Below are positions 15,101 through 28,900 of a stretch of 64,000 bases of DNA, piece by piece (positions within the stretch are counted from its first letter, which is position 1; the number at the start of each line of letters is the position of its first letter). The DNA comes from Antedon mediterranea (taxonomy: Eukaryota; Echinodermata; Crinoidea; Comatulida; Antedonidae): assembly GCF_964355755.1 (NCBI RefSeq), contig NC_092677.1:13168601-13232600 (forward strand), written 5' to 3'. The notes under the pieces are model-generated. The model was not told the DNA's origin and did not search any database. It saw only the letters and a program-made list of their open reading frames with translations. Both the position numbers and the translations under genes were made by a program.

Positions 15101-16941
15101 CACGCGTCTTCAAAACTATACGTATATATATATATATCTGCTAGCTTCATTCCCTTGTACTTTACTATTTCTAATATTACGCGAGTATTTGCAGATGAGA
15201 TGGTCGTATCTATTCAGGACTAACCGTTAACATAACCGTTATAACTGCTTCCTAAAGCTCTGTCAACACTATTAAACTTGATGTGACAAAAAAGTGATGT
15301 GCCCATTATGGACATGATTATGTCATATATCACTACCATATTTGGGCATATCACACTTTTTTTTCGAACTAGTGATAGTGTTATTTGTATTTACTAGTGT
15401 AATGTTGTAATAAATTATAATTTATACATGTATGTATCATTAACATCATCAGCAGATAAATTTACATTAGATATTCAAACTTACGTATATTTAAAAAGGC
15501 TTTATTGGAAATTATCAATTTTTTTGATGATTTGCCTAGTTATCAGTACATTAATATAATTAATTGCAGAAACATGCTTTCAACATCTTAAACTGAATAT
15601 AAATTAACTATAACGAAGTGTAAACATGTAGGCCTACAGTAAAGTAAAGTCTGTCGCAAATGAGCAGTCTCGAAATGTTGACTATATGCTATAAAGTAGG
15701 CGTAAATCAGAAACACCAAAATAACAGTTTTATAATAATTGTCATATCTTATCATTTATTTCACCACATAGACCAAAAGAAACGTTAAATACTGTGTACT
15801 GTGATGCAGACTGATAATATTATATTCGCAAATATTACTTAATGTGGAAATATTTATAAATTCCTTTGTATAACTGTTTTTACTGGTCATTATTAGTAGT
15901 AGTAGTGTATATTATTTATCTTATGTGTAGGCCTGATAGTAAAAATAAAACACATCAGAAGTGTCAATAACGTTCATAAAGAATTACTAAACACGTTAAA
16001 ATCACAAGCTTTTTCTAAATAACCTAATTTTAAATGTCGTTTACAATGTTTTGCTATGGTTTTCATCAGTATAAATTCAATAAATAATACACTATCAAAA
16101 ACAGCCTAATAGGGATAACCGGTTACGCATGCATCATACTGTTCATTTATTGCTAATGGCCAACTATCAACATACAACACCGTTGTAATTACAACGCGAT
16201 AAATAATGTCTGCAGGGATACAACGTTGCATTTCAAACGGATAGATTTACGAAGAAAGCTTTTACTTGTATTGTGTAGTAGTAATCCAGCAACAAATAAT
16301 ATCATTAATTGAATCTATCAGAATGATAATACTGAAATATAGTGTAATGTCAGAATAATATGTTCTTTGATAATCGGAAATATATCAGAAGAAAAGTGCT
16401 AGTATTGCCACTCGATTAGATAGGCTTCATTTAAAAATGTAGGCATCAGCAGATCGTATGCCTCACTGTAAATGTACTTGGAATTTAAGATATATAATAA
16501 ACCAATGATTCAAAACCGAGAACAAAATGTCAATATAAAGTGGCATTTTCATATTTGTCACACTCGAATGATATCAAGATTCGTTACCAGGTGTTACTGT
16601 GTAACCGTGTAAAAATATGATAATGGCAACAATACAATCGATACAAACATCAGCAGATCGTATGCCTCCTCACTGTAAATGGGACTTGTGAATAATAATA
16701 ATATTATAATGTCCTTGTGAATGGATTAACAATAGTCATTACTTGAAGCCTCCAGCTTTAAATGAGAAAGCTCCCATGAGTACGTTTGTTGTTGATGTTG
16801 TAATTGCATTTTCTCATGATCGTTTTAATCCATGTACATGAACTTGTTTAAAGTTAGTTACACGGTGTATGAGTTCTTCATTTTCAATCTCCCCTATTTA
16901 ATAAATGTCGCTAGTATGATATAGCTTTTATTTATATTTTC

Positions 16942-16981
<40 letters not shown>

Positions 16982-19900
16982 TTCTGAAAAATTTAGAAAA
17001 TACTGTAATAACAAATTCAAAAATTGTCGCTTGTTTTGTTTTTTGTTTCTTTTAATTTAATAAACAACACCACACCCATCACATAAAAAAAGTCAAATTG
17101 TCGCTTGTTGATGTACTGCGTTTTCCGCGATGGTTAGGGGATTGCCTAGGTCCTTAATTTTTTAACTCTTTTTTTAGCAATAAAGCATTGGAAAATGTCG
17201 TTTTAACAGTACATTTTCTTTATTTAAGAAGTATTTTTTAAATAAGACACAAAAATTAAAAGATGGACAAATAAAATGAAATAAATAGGATTGTATTGAT
17301 AATTGAAAACATTCAAATGTATAATGCTAAATAAAACAGATACATTAAGGTATACTGTCGTTATAAACTAAACTCTGAAACAAAATGTCAACCATCTAGC
17401 CATGATTGATTCTGACTTTTAACATTGTCAAGAACATCTTATGCTCAATAATTTTACATTTATTTCCCTAGATAGTGGATTTATCGATGAAGATGGTTTG
17501 GATTTGTTTTTCAAGGATCTGTTATGCACAATGACTGACGATAGGGTAAGTGTGCCGGTAGCCAAGATTTTTACATGAGGGTTCTATTTCCGCAAAAAGG
17601 GGGAAGTGTCCAAAAAGGTTCATCATGAGTTAGGTCTCTTTACTAGAACTTTTTTGTTTTTAAAAAGAACACTTCTTCTTTCAAACACTACGGGCTTGTG
17701 TATGCCATGTTAATTCATTTTCATGTGCGCCTTGCGTCAAAAGTCATTCGGAGCACACAGCATGGACTGTCAAGACTCAATGCGTGTCGCTTTCCGATGA
17801 ACAGTAACATTCCTAAAAACATACAAATTGTTTCCGCCGAAATCTACTTCGGTGGAAGAAGGTTTGAAAAACCAAACGTTTTGTTTTAGTAGTAACGTTC
17901 ACAATTTGTGTTTATTTACAAACACTGTTTATCAAATTACTAAATCTTGGTTCCTAAGACACACAGTTAGGGCGTACACGCAATGTAAGTTTATTGACGA
18001 ATCACAAGCGAAAATTCGGATGTTCATTGCGCTTAGCACTTACGTTACGCCAGTGGGAACCAATAAGATTAATTCGTACTCGTAATATAAGCAATCGTAA
18101 AAACGTAATTTTAAATGTATGTTTTAGATTAATCCTGTGTATGTCAAATAATAAATATTTCTACTCAATAAAAAATGTCATGGGTGGATATGTTATTTAC
18201 TGTACATTTACATAACTTACATAAAAATGATATGTTTAAAATAAGTATTGAAAAAATTACCTTTCAGCATGTTACGGACGAGATGGTGAGCGATATGAAA
18301 TCTTGTTTTATGGAAGCTTACGATGATGCTGGCGACGGAAAGATCGCCATGTCAGAGGTATGTAAAACTATAGAATTTATTCGAATAACCTAACTCTGAC
18401 TTTAACTCGGGTACTTAAATGTATATGGATGCCTTAATGCATACAGAGACGCATACATGTCTAGGGCTGATGCCTTAATGTCTTCGAAGGAGGCATGAAT
18501 GTCTAGGAGTAATGTTGTTTTAAAAGTAAAGTTAAAAAGTATCTACAGGAACGTTCACTAGCTCTAGAAACTATTTAATTAGCGCTTCTTCTTTTTTCGA
18601 TTGTCCTTTTTGCTGTTTTTTTGTAATTTTTTATATGTTGCTTTGTTTGTCTTTTTTGCTGTTCTTTCAAAGGACCTCATTGGAAACAAGTCCGTAGAGG
18701 ACTTTTATGAGTTATCCTTGGCATTCTTGTTTTATTCTGGTATTTTTATATTTGCCAATTTTAATTGTATGTCTGTGATTTTTTATGTACTGATGCCGAA
18801 ATAAATCAAATCAAATCAAAAGTCTGAATGTCTAGGAGAGAGACCGAATGTTTAGGGATAAATTCTGAATGTATACTGTAGTTAGGTTGATGCAGCAGCA
18901 TGCATGTCTAGATATGAAGCCTAAATGTATAGGGGAGACACTCGAATGTCTAGGGGTAAATTCTAAAAGCATAATTTAGGTGATGCTTGAATGTGTAGAT
19001 ATGCTGCCTAAATGTCTAGGTGTAAATTCTGAATGTATAGTTGGGGTTATTCAAAAGTGTTTAGGTGATGCCATAATGTATAGGGATGTTGCCTGAGTGT
19101 CTAGTCACTCTGAATTCATGGAGTGACAACTAAATGCCTGGGTGATGCCATAACAACATTAAGTAGAATGAAATGTATTAGAGCAGAAGGAAATGTTTCT
19201 AACGTTTCAATAAATATTTCAAAACATCATCAGTATGTATTCACAAACTGCAATTATTAGACACGGTTCCAGAGTTTGAGTTTAACTTTTATTGATAAAA
19301 CGCTTGGAAATTAATTCAGTAAATACAATATTTAATTAAAAACTCTCGCCATCATCAAAACAATATGGCAACGGCGCTTTACGAACGTAGCAACAAAAAT
19401 ATTATTTCATTATCATGTTATTGATTTTTTGCCATATGAACACGCTCTGTTATGATATGACCCGCCCTTCACTAACAATAACCAATTTCTTTAACTTTCA
19501 CATCAATTTACAGCAACACACGGTCCACTATAGCAGCATATAGTATGACTAGGTGAATATTTTAATAGGTGACGGCAATTTATTTAGCAAACAAACACAG
19601 CTTTTACAGTCAGAAGTGCTGTTTTTCTAGCACTCGTAGTTAAGTGGCCATTTAACCAATTATCCAGTAATGGACATTTGGATTACATTATTATTAAACG
19701 ATGCTTGTTAATGTAATATTACATGTATAGTGAACACATTAGTTTAAACATTCACCAGTGTGAAAGTAACATTAAGTGCTCTTAATGTACAATACATATT
19801 GAACATAAAAAGCAAACAAGAGAGAATATCTACATTAACTCTTATATCGTATATTGTATTATCATGTTGCCGTCTCTCCTTATTAGCAACATACTCGGCC

Positions 19901-22900
19901 AGAAATGTACTATGTAAAACGCATGAGTCAAGTAAAGCAATTAGTAAGCTAATTTACATCATCTTACCATTGTAAATGTTATTCATTTAATCAAGTAGGA
20001 TATATTATAAATGCAAAATGCAAAATACGTCAAGCATTATGACCCAATTCCACCTACTGTATAGCCTAATTCAACATAATATTTAATGCATTGCACTTAG
20101 AACAGGACAACTTAACATGATTGGCATTCGTTGTTTACTGATGAAGAGACCACACCCACGATGAGATTAGTATTATAAACGATTGGCATTATACAGAATT
20201 TTAAAAAAATAGAATGTTTACTGATGAAGAGACCACCCACGATGTGATCAACTGTAATAGATTGGTGCACATGTACATGATTTCTAAATAAGAATGTTTA
20301 CTGATGAAGAGACCACACCCACGATGTGATCAACTGTAATAGATTGGTACACCTGTACATGATTACTAAATAAGAATGTTTACTGATGAAGAGACCACAC
20401 CCACGATGTGATCAACTGTAATAGATTGGTACACCTGTGCATGATTTCTAAATAAGAATGTTTAGTGATGAAGAGACCACACCCACGATGAGATCAGCTC
20501 TAATAAATTGGTACACCTGCACATGAATTCCAAATAAGAATGTTTACTGATAAACATACTACACACACGATGAGATTAGTATTATAAATACTAATATATA
20601 TATATATAATATAACATATACAGAATTTCTTAAAGATAATGTTTACACCCACGATGAGATTAATGTAGTAATAGATTGGCATATTGTATACATGATTTCT
20701 ACAAGAAAATGTTTACTGATGAACAGACCAAATCAGTGCTTAAAGCGTGGTTCTCACTAGCGACGCAACGCGAGGACGTAACGCAACGCAAGTTAATTGA
20801 CCAATCACAAGTGATGGCTTATTCGCTTGTGATTGCTAACTGTCTATAACTTTGCTTGTCATTGGTTAAAACGCTTGCGTTGCGTTTACGTCCTTGCGTT
20901 ACGTTCTAGTGGGAACCACGTTTTACTATTTTTTCGTATACATAAATTGAGACTATACCCACGATGATGCACTTGCTTGTTTCTATATTTTAATACATTG
21001 ACATTTTGTAAAAAAAAAACATTCAAAATTGTCTGAAAGAGAGAAATAAACTTAGAAGCTTTAATCTTCATTAAAAAGTCACTGAAACTCAAACTACTCG
21101 ACATTTACAACTTGAATTTATATATCTTCACAAATCTATATTATTTAATATCTATTTTACTCAACATTTTAAGAGTAGTGCCATTAAGATGTAAAATTGA
21201 GGTTTAAGAGATAAGTAAATTCTCCGTAGTGAATTAGATTTTACTATCAAGGTTGTCATGTGTGAGAACTATCAAAATATGATTTCATAAATTATTCTTT
21301 ATATTAGCTTTACTTAGTAACAAACTATTAACAGAATAGTTCTAATAATGAGCAGATAGGCTTATTGACCTTTCCAGTCCTTTTAAATAAGCCCATTCTT
21401 GTATTGTATATAGAGAAATCTCATATATCGGACATTTAAATTTGTGGAAAGAGCCAGTGGACAGAAAACTCCAACCATGGGCAGATTCCACTTATTTGCA
21501 TAATACGATACAGTATTATAGATTACATTACAAAATTTGACATAAAAACAATCCAATATCTTCCAGAGACTTCTTGTTTATACATTATAATAATGCATCG
21601 GTAGTTTGTACACAGCTAGTTACTTGCAATTATCAGAAATAAAACCTCATTTTATACTGAAAATAAGACGTTTTAAGAGACTAGTTTTTGTTATAGCTCT
21701 GATATTTATCTAATGGCTTCTTTGATCCTGAATGGCTAGTAATAATACTATATGTATCATTTGGTACATCGTGTACTTTCAATTACTTAAAATATCAGGT
21801 TCGAGTTGTACATTTTACATTAGCAAACGTACAGTACAGCAGCTCTACGTCGTGAGAATGCATTTATTGATTGTTACTTAGAATTTCAAATTGAACAGTG
21901 CGATAATTTATTAACTTGAAAAAATGGCCGAGGTATTTCAATTACTGGTTTGAGCAGGAAAGAGTGAAATTCCCTGGTTAGAGTAGGCATAATGTAAATA
22001 TCGAATTAAAGCCATTAAACTCGTGTTATATGTTTGGTTGCTTGGTGACTTGTTCGACATGGTTTGCATACTGTTTGTAGTAAGTCCTACACGCACTAGA
22101 GAAGCTGTACACAAGTGTTTGACTTTTATTAGGGCCAGGGTTTTACCTGGGAGGAGGTGGTTATGGAAACTGTGGTATTATGAACAATCTTTCGATGTTG
22201 GATTGTAGATATTTTAACGAAAATGACACGTGTTGAATACACATTATTACATTTATTTTTGAAACGGAATGTAGTAGGCCCTAAGTTGTATTGGGTGTGT
22301 GTCAAATGTTTGTTTTATTCTACCAAAATAAAGAATTTGCTTTACGCGCATTGCATTATTTTGACCAATCACATACCGCAATTCGAATAATTCCTCGCTT
22401 GTGATTAGTTAAATTCTTTTCGTAGCATGTACTGTGCGCTCTAGTAAGAATCAACTTGTTTACTCTGTTAAGCCGATTTTCCACTAGGCGAATTTGTTCG
22501 CGCGAATCGAAGGCGTCAGCTAATATGCATGCGTAGAGAAGGATTTGGAAGACGTAAACATGAATACACATGCGTACAAGCTGGCGCGTTCGATTCGCGC
22601 GAACAAATTCGCCTAGTGGAAAATCGGCTTTATGTAGTTGCAATTTCTTGACGTCAACAATATGTTGTCAGCGTCTCAATAAACACCACGAACTGTAATT
22701 TAATACATATTTAATAGCTTAGCATAATTTACAAAGGAAAAGATATCTTTTACAATGTTTAATTATTCATAAATTTTGTTATTGATATTTTGTAATAAAG
22801 CATGAGCTCCGTTTGCTAGACGCCATTTGAAGAGCTGAACGTGCGTCTTACTTACACTACGTATACGCAACGTATATGAGTCGACCAATCACAAGCAACA

Positions 22901-25900
22901 GTTTGATTAATCCATCGCCTACGTCCTTGCGTTGTTGCGTCCAAATGGGATCAAATCTTAAATTAGATACAGTACATAAACAATTTGGTTTTTATTCGCG
23001 TGCAAACGAAAACTAAATTTGCGCACGCGACTACAGCCATGTATATGACCCTGTTTACAAAGAATCATGTTCAAACTTAAGTACCTAAATCCTTATCTTA
23101 AATAGTCTTTTCATCATTAGTGTACTTTTAAGTACTTTCTAGCCGGATTAAGGATACTGTAAATGTGTACCTGCCGGATGGCCGACTATTTAATGCACGA
23201 ACGTCAACAAACTATAGCTATAGGGAAATGTGGACAGGTTTGAAACCATTAGCAGAAAAACATCTCCAAAGACGTCATGATAAGCTTGATCATCTTGTTT
23301 CCTGTCAATACTAATAAAGAGAATAGCATGAGCAACGATTCGTTGGGATGGCGCTGTACAAATGGAAACTTTACATTACATTGCATAAAGCTCTGTCTAC
23401 ACTATCAAACTAGATTGACAAAAAAGTGTGATGTGCCTAAATATGGTAGTGATATAACCAAATATGGTAGTGAATGACATCATCATGTCCATTTATAGGC
23501 AGATCTTAACTGATGCGTAGGAATAATAGTCATATAAGCTAAAACTTTCACAGAATATAGCATAGTACGGTATTACAGTAGCACGTGACACATCAATCTG
23601 TATTGAATCCACAACTTAGCAGCAGACACAATTGTCAAAGAAATGCCAAGCATTCAGATTTTCGGATTATGAACATTGTTTATTCCATCGGAGTGGAGTT
23701 GTGGCCTGGTGGTTATGATGCTTGGCTGCCTATCCAAGGGTCCTGGGTTCAAGTCCTGTCATATGTCAGGATTTTTTCTAATGACAATTTACAACTCCAC
23801 TCCCAAAGACTTGTAATAAAGACTTTGTTTATGTAGAGCATTGTGTGTATATGTTTGTCTCGTGAACGATAGTGATTGAATTTGCTTATGGTTATCCTTG
23901 GCAATTTGCCTAAATATATAAAATAAAAAAATAAAAATTACATGTTACAGTACAACATGGCCAGACTTGCATTTTTTTTTTATTCAATCGAAACCAACAG
24001 CGATAATTACCGCCACTAACAGGTTTGATACAAACAAAGCCAGGACTGTTTAAAGCACCTTGATTGGTCCTAACATTGATCAAGGGCTTCTTTCGTCCAG
24101 TGCCCAACTTGACCAGAGGTCTGAGGTAGATACTAGATGCAGGGGCTGCCATAAGAGTCAGCAGTGCTGCCTAACGGGACCCCAGCTAGCTCCGTATACA
24201 ACACCCGCTATTCCCAGATGGTCTCCCATCTCTAACCAGGCTTAACGTTGCTTACCTTCGGTGATCTGACGAGAACCGGTGTTTCAACGTGGTAAATCAT
24301 TGGTTGATCCTTCCAAATATGACATTAATTGACGTTATATAATTTTAGATGTTGTGTAGTTTCAGTGTTGACTAATCGAAACATAGGCTACGATAGTACT
24401 GTATGCTAAGATATAATATAGGTGTTATTTATTACATGTTACAGTACAAAAAGGTTAGATTTACATTGATTGATCCTTCAAAATATGACATAATTGACGT
24501 TATATAATTGTAAGATGTTGTGTAGTTTCAGTGTTGACTACACGAAACATACGCTGCAAAAAACAGATGCTATAGGATATAATAGTAGGTGCTGTTTTAC
24601 ACGTTACAGTACAACATGGAAATTCGAAATATGACATACACTAGTGCTGTTGCAATTTTGTAAATTGATAATGAAATACTATTATCTTTTCTGGGAATGA
24701 CACTTTTACAGTGACACCTAACCACATGAGATGAAGAATAAATGTACAGTGAAAAATGAAACACCATAGAAAAGACGATTTAATAATAGGTAAACGAATT
24801 TAAAAAGATCAGTAATGCATTTACCTCATCAATCAAACATAAAAATACATCTATGCAATGGCTCATTAGTATGATATAAATTATCTTTCTCATAACGTAT
24901 TTAACACACTTATTTCACCTCTCAAATATCCTTCGTAACTAATGACACATGGTTTTTCATCCAGTTTTTAACAAGTGAATTGAAAAAAAAATGTTTATTC
25001 TGATTATAAAGCTAAATTTTGTAAAAGAATTAAACAATAATAAATGATGGTCATTACTAAAATATATTGCTTTGTATACTAACACAATTTGATATACTTG
25101 ATTATCTATTTACCACATTTCAGGTATTCAATAATACATAATTAAGGTATAATTAAGTAAGTTTGTAACAATAAAGGCAAAAACACAAAACAAGATCCAT
25201 GCGGTGGCCAATATTCATTAACGTTTATATTAACATAGCATCAGCGACCTTGTTTTGGGGTTTCTCAGTTCGCCATGGAAAATAAGCCAACTTGGGTGTT
25301 TTATTATTAGGCTTCTTTGCTTAAATTAGTGGCTAATTAACAGTGACAATAGTCAAAATATTATTATTTTCTAATTGACATGTTTACAGCAAACGTTAAA
25401 TCTAATTTAAGTTGAGACAGACTACAGTTATAAACGTAAATTGTACAGTAAATAAGCATTAATCCAGACCTTATTATTCACTAATGTTACTAGTGAAAAG
25501 GACACTGCATAAGTCAAGACATTGTATTCAAAACCAATCTTGAATAACAGATTTACTACTTACAATGATCGACTGAAGTTAATCGAAATGCTGACTGATT
25601 TATATGCATTTTAACAAAAAATTGATCTCGTGTTTTAGTTAAAGTTTAAGCATTCGTTCTAATCCAAATTAAAGATAATATTGGTCACGAAATTGCAATC
25701 AGACCCATGAGTTTTTGTTAAGCTCTGTCTACACAATCAAAAGTGTGATGTGCTAAAAAATATGGTGGAGATATACCCAAATATGTAGTGATATGACGTC
25801 ATCGTGTCCATATGGGCACATCACATTTTTTTGTCACTTAAAGTTTGATAGTGTAAACAAAGCTTTACATTTGAAGCGCACGTAATCATGTTAGTGATAA

Positions 25901-28900
25901 TTTGCGTTTCGGGAAGCGTAATAATTGCTACTTATGATCACGTGACAGTGTACAATCACGTGCTCAGGTGATTTTAAAGCGGCTCAGGTGATTTTAAAGC
26001 GGCCATATTAATGCTTCTAGATTTACAAGACAATAATTTGTCGACACGTACAGTACTCTGGTTTGGACGATTTCCTTAACTTTTCATTAACTACAGTACA
26101 GTATTAATCGTTGTTAATGTGTTTGCTAATGTTGTCAAATTTATATAGCATTTTACCAATCAGCAGAATGTCCCTAAGCGCTAAAATTGAAAAAAATGAG
26201 ATTGAATTGGAAAACAACATGAATTACAAAAAGGTGTGTTTTTATCGATTGAAGGTGATTCTTGAATAAAATTAGAAAGATTTTTTACAGATTGAAGATT
26301 TAGTTGAATAGCTTCGTGATGGTGATCTTTAAGTACTAGTTGAGAAGAAAGAGAAAGAATTCTTTCAAGAATAAAACCTAAAGGAAATTCCACTTCCGAA
26401 ATCGTTCTGTAACATTTTGAAGAAAAAGAGAAATGGGATCTAGAGTAGCAATCAAATGCTCTTGCAAATTCCAAGAGGAATTGTTCGACCTAGGCTCTGG
26501 AATAATCTGCCTTTGCACATTAGCAACTCGTTATCATTGGACAGTTTGAAGTCACTACTAAAAACCAACTTTTTCAAAATGGAACGATTGATTAATGTAC
26601 AACACTAACACAATTTTAATTTGAAATGGAAATTATTGTGGATGTTAATTTCCATGAAACATGAAGATAATAAGAAACGATCGATAACTAATTTCACATG
26701 TCTACAACCTGTACAACATGAATAACATTCAGCATGCAATGTATTAATCCACACACACATGTGATGCCTTAAAACAGAATACAGAACATCTGTTTGTGTA
26801 ATTCAGAATTTTGTATAAACATCACAAAAGCATCAAGTAATGACACTCATACTAAAGTAATAATACTCATACAAAATTAATAATACATGTAACGAAACCA
26901 GGAAAGCAATGCAAAGTTTGTAGACAGTCACTGGTTATAAAACAAGTCCAAATGTTGAGCCTTGAGTAGAAATTGACATGTGTTGAACCTTCGCACTAGG
27001 TCAGGATGGAACTCTAAACCTTGGGATTGTCAGGCAAACACATTAACCAGAAGCTAAACTGCTTCACTTCTGCGTAATATTAAAATTATATAAGATAAGC
27101 GTGGTTTTTATAATTGATATTACATTGATAAATAAGTGAACATTATTCAGTTAATAAAACAAATGTAGGCATGTGGTTATGTCAATTATTCATGTTCTCA
27201 TAAATGCTTGATCGATGACGCGTTCCCTGTAAATCTAGTACTGTAGGCCTACTGTTTCATTCTTAATCTATGGGTCGATTGTTTTTTATTGTCAGCTATT
27301 AGCATTTTAACATGATATAGGCATGTGTTAACGAGTAATAAATTGCACATCATTTGTGGAAAAAAGATAATGGAAATTATTTGATTTATTGCGAAATATA
27401 ACAGATGATAATTATAGGCCCACAGTACATACTTTAGAGCTGCACTGGTCGCAATTGTAGGGGGTGGCGATGGTGGTGGAGATGATAGTCGTGGTGGTGA
27501 TGATAGTCGTGGTGAGGATAATCCTTGGTAATGATGAGTATCAATGCTGTTGGAGACGATGGTGACACGGACTATACCGTAGTGTACAATCGTCACCTGC
27601 AATAATTGATTTCACCTGCAGAGAGCGAAAACCGTCAACTTTGCCTAGGTCGTCTTAGGCCAATGTTTTGTAGACAAACAATGAACTTTCGGATCTGGCA
27701 AGCAATGCAGCGTCGACATCCTAAGTGTTATAATAATTATAAAAATGTTATTATTTTAATAAATGGTATTCTAATTTGTGTCTTTCAGCTAGCTAATATT
27801 CTTAGAACTGATGAAAATTTCTTGCTTCTATTCCACCGGGAAGAGCAGCTTGTTTCAAGTGTAGACCTAATGAGGGTGAGTAATAATTAATATTTATTCA
27901 GTAGCCGATTCTTCATGCTGTATCTTCCGTAAGTCCGTAATACAAAGAATACAGTAGTATATCACAGGAAAAATACTTGATGTGAAACTGTATTTACATA
28001 AAACCAAAACATTTTATGATATACTCTATATATACAGTATGACAAACATGTATTACTGTATCATGAAATTTGATACTGAACATTTATCATAGTGATGTAC
28101 ATGTATTGAGAATTAAGTGGGTTCAGATGATATAGGTTTCTATAAAAGCAATTATGGTACTTGGAACCGGAGTGTCTGATGAAACTAGGAATATATTGTA
28201 TATGCAAATTCAGAAGGAACAAATTGTGTCAATTTTCACACATTCAATTTATTCTGTGTGCTAAATGGCCAATCTGATTATGTTTACGAATCAGACAGTG
28301 TGCTAAATTGAGTTTTCATATAAGCGTGATCACTATAACAGCGAGTTATTCGAAATTGTTTATGCGCATGCGTAATCATTTTATGATGCGACAAAATGCG
28401 CAACCAAATCAGAGATTTTCCTTAAGCCGATTTTCCACTAGGCTAATTTGTTTGCGCGAATCCAACGTTTCGAAGAGAAAAAATCGCCTACTCTCTTTCC
28501 ACTAAATGAGAGAATAGCTGCAACGTTCATGTTCCTCGCGTGGTTGCTGAGCATTTCGATTCGCATGAGTGCGAAAATCGGCTTTATAATAGGAGAATTT
28601 ATTGGCGCAAATTGCAGGCGTCAGTGCGCATGCGTAATTACAGCCATCTTTCCAAATCCTGCGAAGACATTGTCTACAGATATATACTATATACATAGAT
28701 ATACTTCTGATGATTCTGAATCCACACAAGATAATTGTGATAACAAATAAAATATAATAAAATTTGTTTATTTTATAGGTTTGGCAGAAATACGATACAG
28801 ATGGTACGAAATACATAAGCAAATCCCAATTAGAGGTAAATATGGCTGCCACAGATCTAGAAACTTAGAAAAGGGGTGGGGGTTGTGTGTAGGCAACAAC

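Larger units (their letters stand above)
3186..17471. other. SCGN intron 1 (14.3 kb)
   Basis: Begins GTAAGT and ends CCCTAG. It holds the degenerate array at 3870, the second TTAA MITE, the 18-bp repeat, the 53-bp satellite and A/B elements. Stretches 5200-7200, 7330-8700, 11430-14740 and 15400-16940 show nothing recognisable. Confidence 0.85.
18358..27788. other. SCGN intron 3 (9.4 kb)
   Basis: The most repeat-dense intron, with arrays at 18.4, 20.1 and 24.3 kb, two SINEs, all three foldback MITE families and a LINE fragment. Nothing is recognised in 19150-20120, 20930-22320, 24650-25700 and 26610-27460. Confidence 0.85.

Noticed and set aside
16104-16118. TAGGGATAACCGG resembling a homing-endonuclease target
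   Set aside because: A partial match only, and no endonuclease or intron context.
22356-22643. 95-codon frame on the - strand
   Set aside because: It translates the palindromic family C MITE and part of a family A element.
24186-24294. 5S rRNA gene
   Set aside because: Base changes, a lost 3' stem and fusion to a non-rRNA body with an A-rich tail mark it as a SINE.
27249-27602. 117-codon Ser/Pro-rich frame on the - strand
   Set aside because: It is produced by the GGTGATGAT simple repeat.
28502-28852. 116-codon frame on the - strand over SCGN exon 5
   Set aside because: It runs through a family C MITE and antisense to a real exon; no family similarity.
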